Part shown: positions 61,489 through 64,000 of the stretch, piece after piece | Layout: each line of letters starts with the position of its first letter | How positions within the stretch are numbered: the stretch's first letter is position 1 | Assembly: GCA_902785575.1 (NCBI GenBank) | Contig: CACZZF010000007.1 | Span: 47,069 to 111,068, forward strand | Origin: an uncultured Bacteroidia bacterium | Lineage (GTDB): Bacteria; Bacteroidota; Bacteroidia; Bacteroidales; UBA932 | DNA: 64,000 bases | Reading direction: 5' to 3' | Program-made: the position numbers and the translations under genes | Notes under the pieces: model-generated | Database searches by the model: none | The model's input: only the letters and a program-made list of their open reading frames with translations | What the model was told of the DNA's origin: nothing

Positions 61489-62436
61489 TTACTCCGACTC
61501 TTGTCGGTCAAAGGCTTTCACAATCTTTGTGACGAGAGGGTGGCGGACGATATCCTCATTTGTGAAGAATATGGTCTCAATGCCCTTGATTCCTTTAAGG
61601 AGATTAATCCCTCGCACAAGGCCGGAGTCCTCCTTTTTGGGCAGGTCCACCTGAGTGGCGTCGCCAGTCACTATGAACTTGGCGTTCACACCCATCCTGG
61701 TCAGAAACATCTTCAGCTGGGACATATTAGTGTTCTGCGCCTCGTCAAGGATCACGCACGCGCGGTCAAGAGTACGGCCACGCATATATGCCAAAGGAGC
61801 TATCTGGATTGTCCCTTCCGCCATGAAATCCTGCAACCTCTTCGGAGGAATCATATCTCCGAGAGCGTCATAGAGAGGTTGGAGATACGGATCCAGCTTG
61901 TCCTTCAAGTCTCCGGGGAGGAAACCCAGCCTCTCCCCTGCCTCAACGGCGGGACGGGTCAGGATAATCCTCTTTATCTCCCTGTTTTTCAGTGCCCTGA
62001 CAGCCAAAGCGATAGCCACATAAGTCTTACCGGTACCGGCGGGTCCGACAGCGAAGACGAGGTCATTATTGAAATATGCCTTGACCATCTTCTTCTGGTT
62101 CTCGTTGCGAGCCTTTATCGGCTTTCCGTCAGTAGTATGGACGATAATCGCGTCGCCTGAGGACCTGAAGCGCTCAGGGGAACTTTTCTCCCCATCGAAT
62201 ATATCCTCGACATCGAACACAGTCAGGTTCAGCTTATGGTGACGCCTCTGGACAAGCTCGGCGAACTTCTGGTCGAACTCCTTAATGTCCTCTTCCTTTC
62301 CTTCCAGGTGGATCTCATTGCCCCTGGCCACAGCTTTAAGTCCTGGGAAATAGGTTATGAATTCCTCAAGTATCCGGTTACCAACACCGAATATCTCGAC
62401 AGGATCCACAGCCTCCAATGTTATGGTTTTCTTCAT
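61489..62436 (-). CDS. PhoH-family ATPase
   Basis: 315 residues from the ATG at 62436 (MKKTITLEAVDPVEIFGVGN). An N-terminal KH-like part precedes the P-loop domain with Walker A GPAGTGKTYVAIALAV (131-) and Walker B ACVILDEAQNTNMSQLKMFLTR. PhoH proteins are ATPases or RNA helicase-like factors linked to RNA metabolism; the exact role is unsettled. It follows capA by 10 bases. Confidence 0.93.
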   Translation of the reverse strand: MKKTITLEAVDPVEIFGVGNRILEEFITYFPGLKAVARGNEIHLEGKEEDIKEFDQKFAELVQRRHHKLNLTVFDVEDIFDGEKSSPERFRSSGDAIIVHTTDGKPIKARNENQKKMVKAYFNNDLVFAVGPAGTGKTYVAIALAVRALKNREIKRIILTRPAVEAGERLGFLPGDLKDKLDPYLQPLYDALGDMIPPKRLQDFMAEGTIQIAPLAYMRGRTLDRACVILDEAQNTNMSQLKMFLTRMGVNAKFIVTGDATQVDLPKKEDSGLVRGINLLKGIKGIETIFFTNEDIVRHPLVTKIVKAFDRQESE

Positions 62437-62446
62437 TAAATAATTA

Positions 62447-63574
62447 TTAGTCAACAATATGAGTGGCAGCCTTGACTCTCTCATAGGAACGGATCATATT
62501 GTCGTAATCCGCCTTGTTATTCCATAGCGAGCGCTTGCTGATGAAATCCCTGACAGGGATAGTGGCATAACTGTCAGTCAAAGTGCCCGGACGAGTGCAC
62601 CAAGTGAATATGAACTTCGGCTTGAGAAGGCGCTTGTTCCCGTCCTCATCCGTCACTATCATAAGTTTAGTTATCAGCCCAACCTGGGTGTTCGTGGCGC
62701 TCATGTTGGACACTATATTACCCAAAGAATAGATGACAGGCGCCGCTTTGGGACGGCTACCGGACATGGACGCTACCCGCTCCCAGTCCTGGACGACATG
62801 GGGATGCGCCCCGACAACAGCGTCACAACCTTGCTCAACAAGCCAATCCGCAAGTTTCTCCTGGGACGAGGAATGGTTCAAAGCATATTCAGTCCCCCAA
62901 TGCGGCAGTGCGATCACGAACTCGGCTCCAGCTTCCCTTGCCCTGCGGATAGCGTCCGCGATCTCTGTCTTATCCGTCCGGTGAACTTTCGGGAAACCGC
63001 TGTCTATCTTAAGGTTAGTCCCATAAGTGAAGTTGACGAGGGCGACCCGGGTCCCCCTCACTGCCATAATCAGAGGGAAACGCTTGAGATCATCCTCCGG
63101 GGAATCGGAACATCCTGTATGCTTGACCAGTCCCTCTTCTTCCATCTGTGAATAGCGCCCCAAAGTCCTCTCGATTCCCGCTTTACCTTTGTCCAGGATA
63201 TGGTTGTTGGCCGTCAGGAACACATCAACTCCGCAGGATGCGACATAGTCCTCATATCCATCCGGAGCCGAGAAGCAAGGGTATCCCGAATATGGTTGCC
63301 CTGCCAAAGTGAATTCCATATTGGCTATGGCCAGGTCAGACCCCGAGACCATATACTTAATATGTTCCAGATAAGTTGAGAAATCATAGCCCCCATCCGC
63401 TCTCTTGGCGTTTGTTATCTGGTCAGTGTGCATCATCACATCTCCCATCACGAGGATGGTGGCGGTATCAGGAAGATGGCGAAGCGGCCGTGCCGGTGGG
63501 ATGGTCACGGTTATCTGGGCTCCGGCCAAGACCGGAATAGCGATAAAAAGGGCGAAAGTCAAAAATCTCCGCAT
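62447..63574 (-). CDS. CapA-family (PGA_cap) metallophosphatase-like exported protein
   Basis: 375 residues from the ATG at 63574 with signal peptide MRRFLTFALFIAIPVLAGAQ. PGA_cap signatures: ATILVMGDVMMHTDQI, IANMEFTLAGQP, LTANNHILDKGKAGIERTL, and IALPHWGTEYALNHSSSQ with GAHPHVVQDWE. The family is related to metallophosphoesterases and includes poly-gamma-glutamate synthesis proteins, but most members, including this one, have no proven role. The -7 box TATCTTTG ends three bases before the ATG. Confidence 0.9.
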   Translation of the reverse strand: MRRFLTFALFIAIPVLAGAQITVTIPPARPLRHLPDTATILVMGDVMMHTDQITNAKRADGGYDFSTYLEHIKYMVSGSDLAIANMEFTLAGQPYSGYPCFSAPDGYEDYVASCGVDVFLTANNHILDKGKAGIERTLGRYSQMEEEGLVKHTGCSDSPEDDLKRFPLIMAVRGTRVALVNFTYGTNLKIDSGFPKVHRTDKTEIADAIRRAREAGAEFVIALPHWGTEYALNHSSSQEKLADWLVEQGCDAVVGAHPHVVQDWERVASMSGSRPKAAPVIYSLGNIVSNMSATNTQVGLITKLMIVTDEDGNKRLLKPKFIFTWCTRPGTLTDSYATIPVRDFISKRSLWNNKADYDNMIRSYERVKAATHIVD

Positions 63575-63577
63575 GCA

Positions 63578-63585
63578 CAAAGATA
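63578..63585 (-). promoter_or_regulatory. -7 box immediately upstream of capA
   Basis: Minus strand TATCTTTG, then only TGC before the ATG at 63574: a third candidate for a leaderless transcript in this window. Confidence 0.5.
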
Positions 63586-63603
63586 AATATTATTCAGAAA
63601 TTC

Positions 63604-63632
63604 TTGTTAAGAAAGAATTTTTTGTATCTTTG
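63604..63632 (+). promoter_or_regulatory. Promoter of tRNA-His
   Basis: TTG at 63604-63606 and TATCTTTG at 63625-63632, 18 bases apart, 14 bases before the tRNA. Confidence 0.58.
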
Positions 63633-63645
63633 CAACCTCTAACAC

Positions 63646-63722
63646 GGTGCGATTAGTTCAGTTGGTAGAGCACCAGATTGTGGTTCTGGGTGTCGTGGGT
63701 TCGAGCCCCACATCGCACCCCA
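63646..63722 (+). tRNA. tRNA-His (anticodon GUG)
   Basis: Cloverleaf with acceptor GTGCGAT/ATCGCAC, the extra G at 63646 (G-1) facing C73 as in histidine tRNAs, anticodon loop TTGTGGT, T-loop TTCGAGC. CCA is present in the DNA at 63720-63722, where it is also the base of the terminator stem. Confidence 0.95.
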
Positions 63723-63763
63723 AAGCAAAAAGCCTCCCGCAAAGGAGGCTTTTTGCTTTGGGG
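63718..63763 (+). terminator. 20-bp terminator hairpin merging with the tRNA-His 3' end
   Basis: Left arm 63718-63737 and right arm 63744-63763 are perfect complements around CGCAAA, with an inner GCCTCC/GGAGGC stem followed by TTTTT. Confidence 0.88.
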
Positions 63764-63902
63764 CGCGACGCCGCCTTCGGCAGCCGCACCCTACTATCCC
63801 CCTGCACCCCCAGGGGACATTCTTTTTTACAAACCGAAAGCAGGGTGACAGCCCTCCTGGCACACTGTAGGGCATATTTGCGTGGCGAGCCACGACCAAC
63901 GG
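63764..63902. other. Intergenic spacer without a recognised gene
   Basis: 139 bases between the tRNA terminator and the insertion sequence. It has a C-rich hairpin CCCCTG...CAGGGG near 63797-63814; nothing else identified. Confidence 0.5.
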
Positions 63903-64000
63903 TGAAGTGCACCCCAAAAGTTGGACATAAAAAGAACAATTATGTCCAAAGAAATCATCCATTCATTTGATGAGAAGATACAGGCAGTGAACCTGTATAA
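63903..64000 (+). mobile_element. Left end of an IS3-family insertion sequence (cut by window edge)
   Basis: TGAAGTGCACCCCAAAAGTT followed by GGACA resembles the terminal inverted repeat of IS3/IS150-group elements (TG start, CCCCAAAAGTTGGACA core). A transposase reading frame opens 39 bases inside. Confidence 0.72.
63942..64000 (+). CDS. IS3-family transposase OrfA, N-terminal fragment
   Basis: 19 codons are visible, beginning MSKEIIHSFDEKIQAVNLY, then the window ends. The start of a helix-turn-helix OrfA that recognises the element ends. Identification rests mostly on the adjacent terminal repeat. Confidence 0.6.
   Translation, partial: MSKEIIHSFDEKIQAVNLY

Noticed and set aside
63639..63970. 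Open frames running across the tRNA-His and its terminator
   Set aside because: They translate tRNA and hairpin sequence; no coding evidence.
1..64000. CRISPR arrays, prophage or rRNA operon
   Set aside because: No regularly spaced repeats, phage structural genes or rRNA sequence were seen.

Overview
The window looks like a chromosomal segment of a member of the Bacteroidota, most likely order Bacteroidales. Evidence: -7 promoter boxes of the TAnnTTTG type in front of many genes with no clear Shine-Dalgarno sequences; a BspA-like leucine-rich lipoprotein behind a fimbrillin-like domain; DUF5686, DUF4783 and DUF5106 proteins; an N-succinylornithine-type carbamoyltransferase in the arginine operon; a Bacteroidota-type RNA polymerase omega subunit; and the Bacteroidota-type nadK-uppS-bamA-skp and bamD-rpoZ-recN clusters. 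Most of the window is densely packed core genome.

Layout. 1-5.7 kb (minus): partial class II fructose-bisphosphate aldolase, then the lon-ung-coaD-thioredoxin-like operon. 5.8-7.9 kb (plus): HU protein, a 29-residue basic mini-protein and RNase G, converging on lnt. 7.9-12.5 kb (minus): DUF4783, DUF5686 and lnt. 12.5-17.4 kb (plus): rlmH, a very large NtrY-like histidine kinase and a lipoprotein nuclease/phosphatase. 17.4-21.3 kb: SH3 protein and glycerate kinase (minus), GH32 fructosidase (plus). 21.3-22.8 kb: a small accessory island with an unknown 117-residue protein and a REP-associated tyrosine transposase (RAYT), flanked by its own palindromes. 22.9-25.6 kb (minus): typA, and the DUF177-rpmF-tRNA-Arg unit. 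25.7-30.5 kb (minus): a 1598-residue BspA-like lipoprotein. 30.6-39.2 kb (minus): a nine-gene arginine operon argR-GNAT-argG-argC-argD-argF'-argB-argE-argH. 39.3-42.2 kb (plus): guaA and a CE15-like esterase. 42.2-47.8 kb (minus): gdhA, an SLC13/DASS transporter and two paralogous outer-membrane barrels. 47.9-52.8 kb (minus): nadK-uppS-bamA-skp. 52.8-57.6 kb (plus): pdxJ, OmpH-like protein, glycosyltransferase, and a LysM protein with a long Ala/Lys/Glu-rich segment. 57.6-63.6 kb (minus): capA-phoH and trxB-bamD-rpoZ-recN. 63.6-64 kb (plus): tRNA-His and the left end of an IS3-family element cut by the window edge.

How the genes fit together. The arginine operon appears complete from acyl-glutamate to arginine and begins with its own repressor, whose promoter carries two ARG-box-like palindromes 42 bp apart. 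BamA, BamD, Skp/OmpH-like chaperones, UppS and Lnt supply envelope biogenesis functions. The DASS transporter with two outer-membrane barrels suggests a dicarboxylate uptake unit next to glutamate dehydrogenase.

The most interesting signals are repeats: the RAYT island, whose transposase stop codon lies inside its own REP sequence and which carries an unrecognised partner gene; a short palindrome inserted in frame in a thioredoxin-like gene; and two copies of a second short repeat in the arginine operon, one inside argD and one filling the argB-argE gap. No CRISPR array, prophage, rRNA operon or recognisable riboswitch was seen. No gene-free stretch exceeds about 300 bases.
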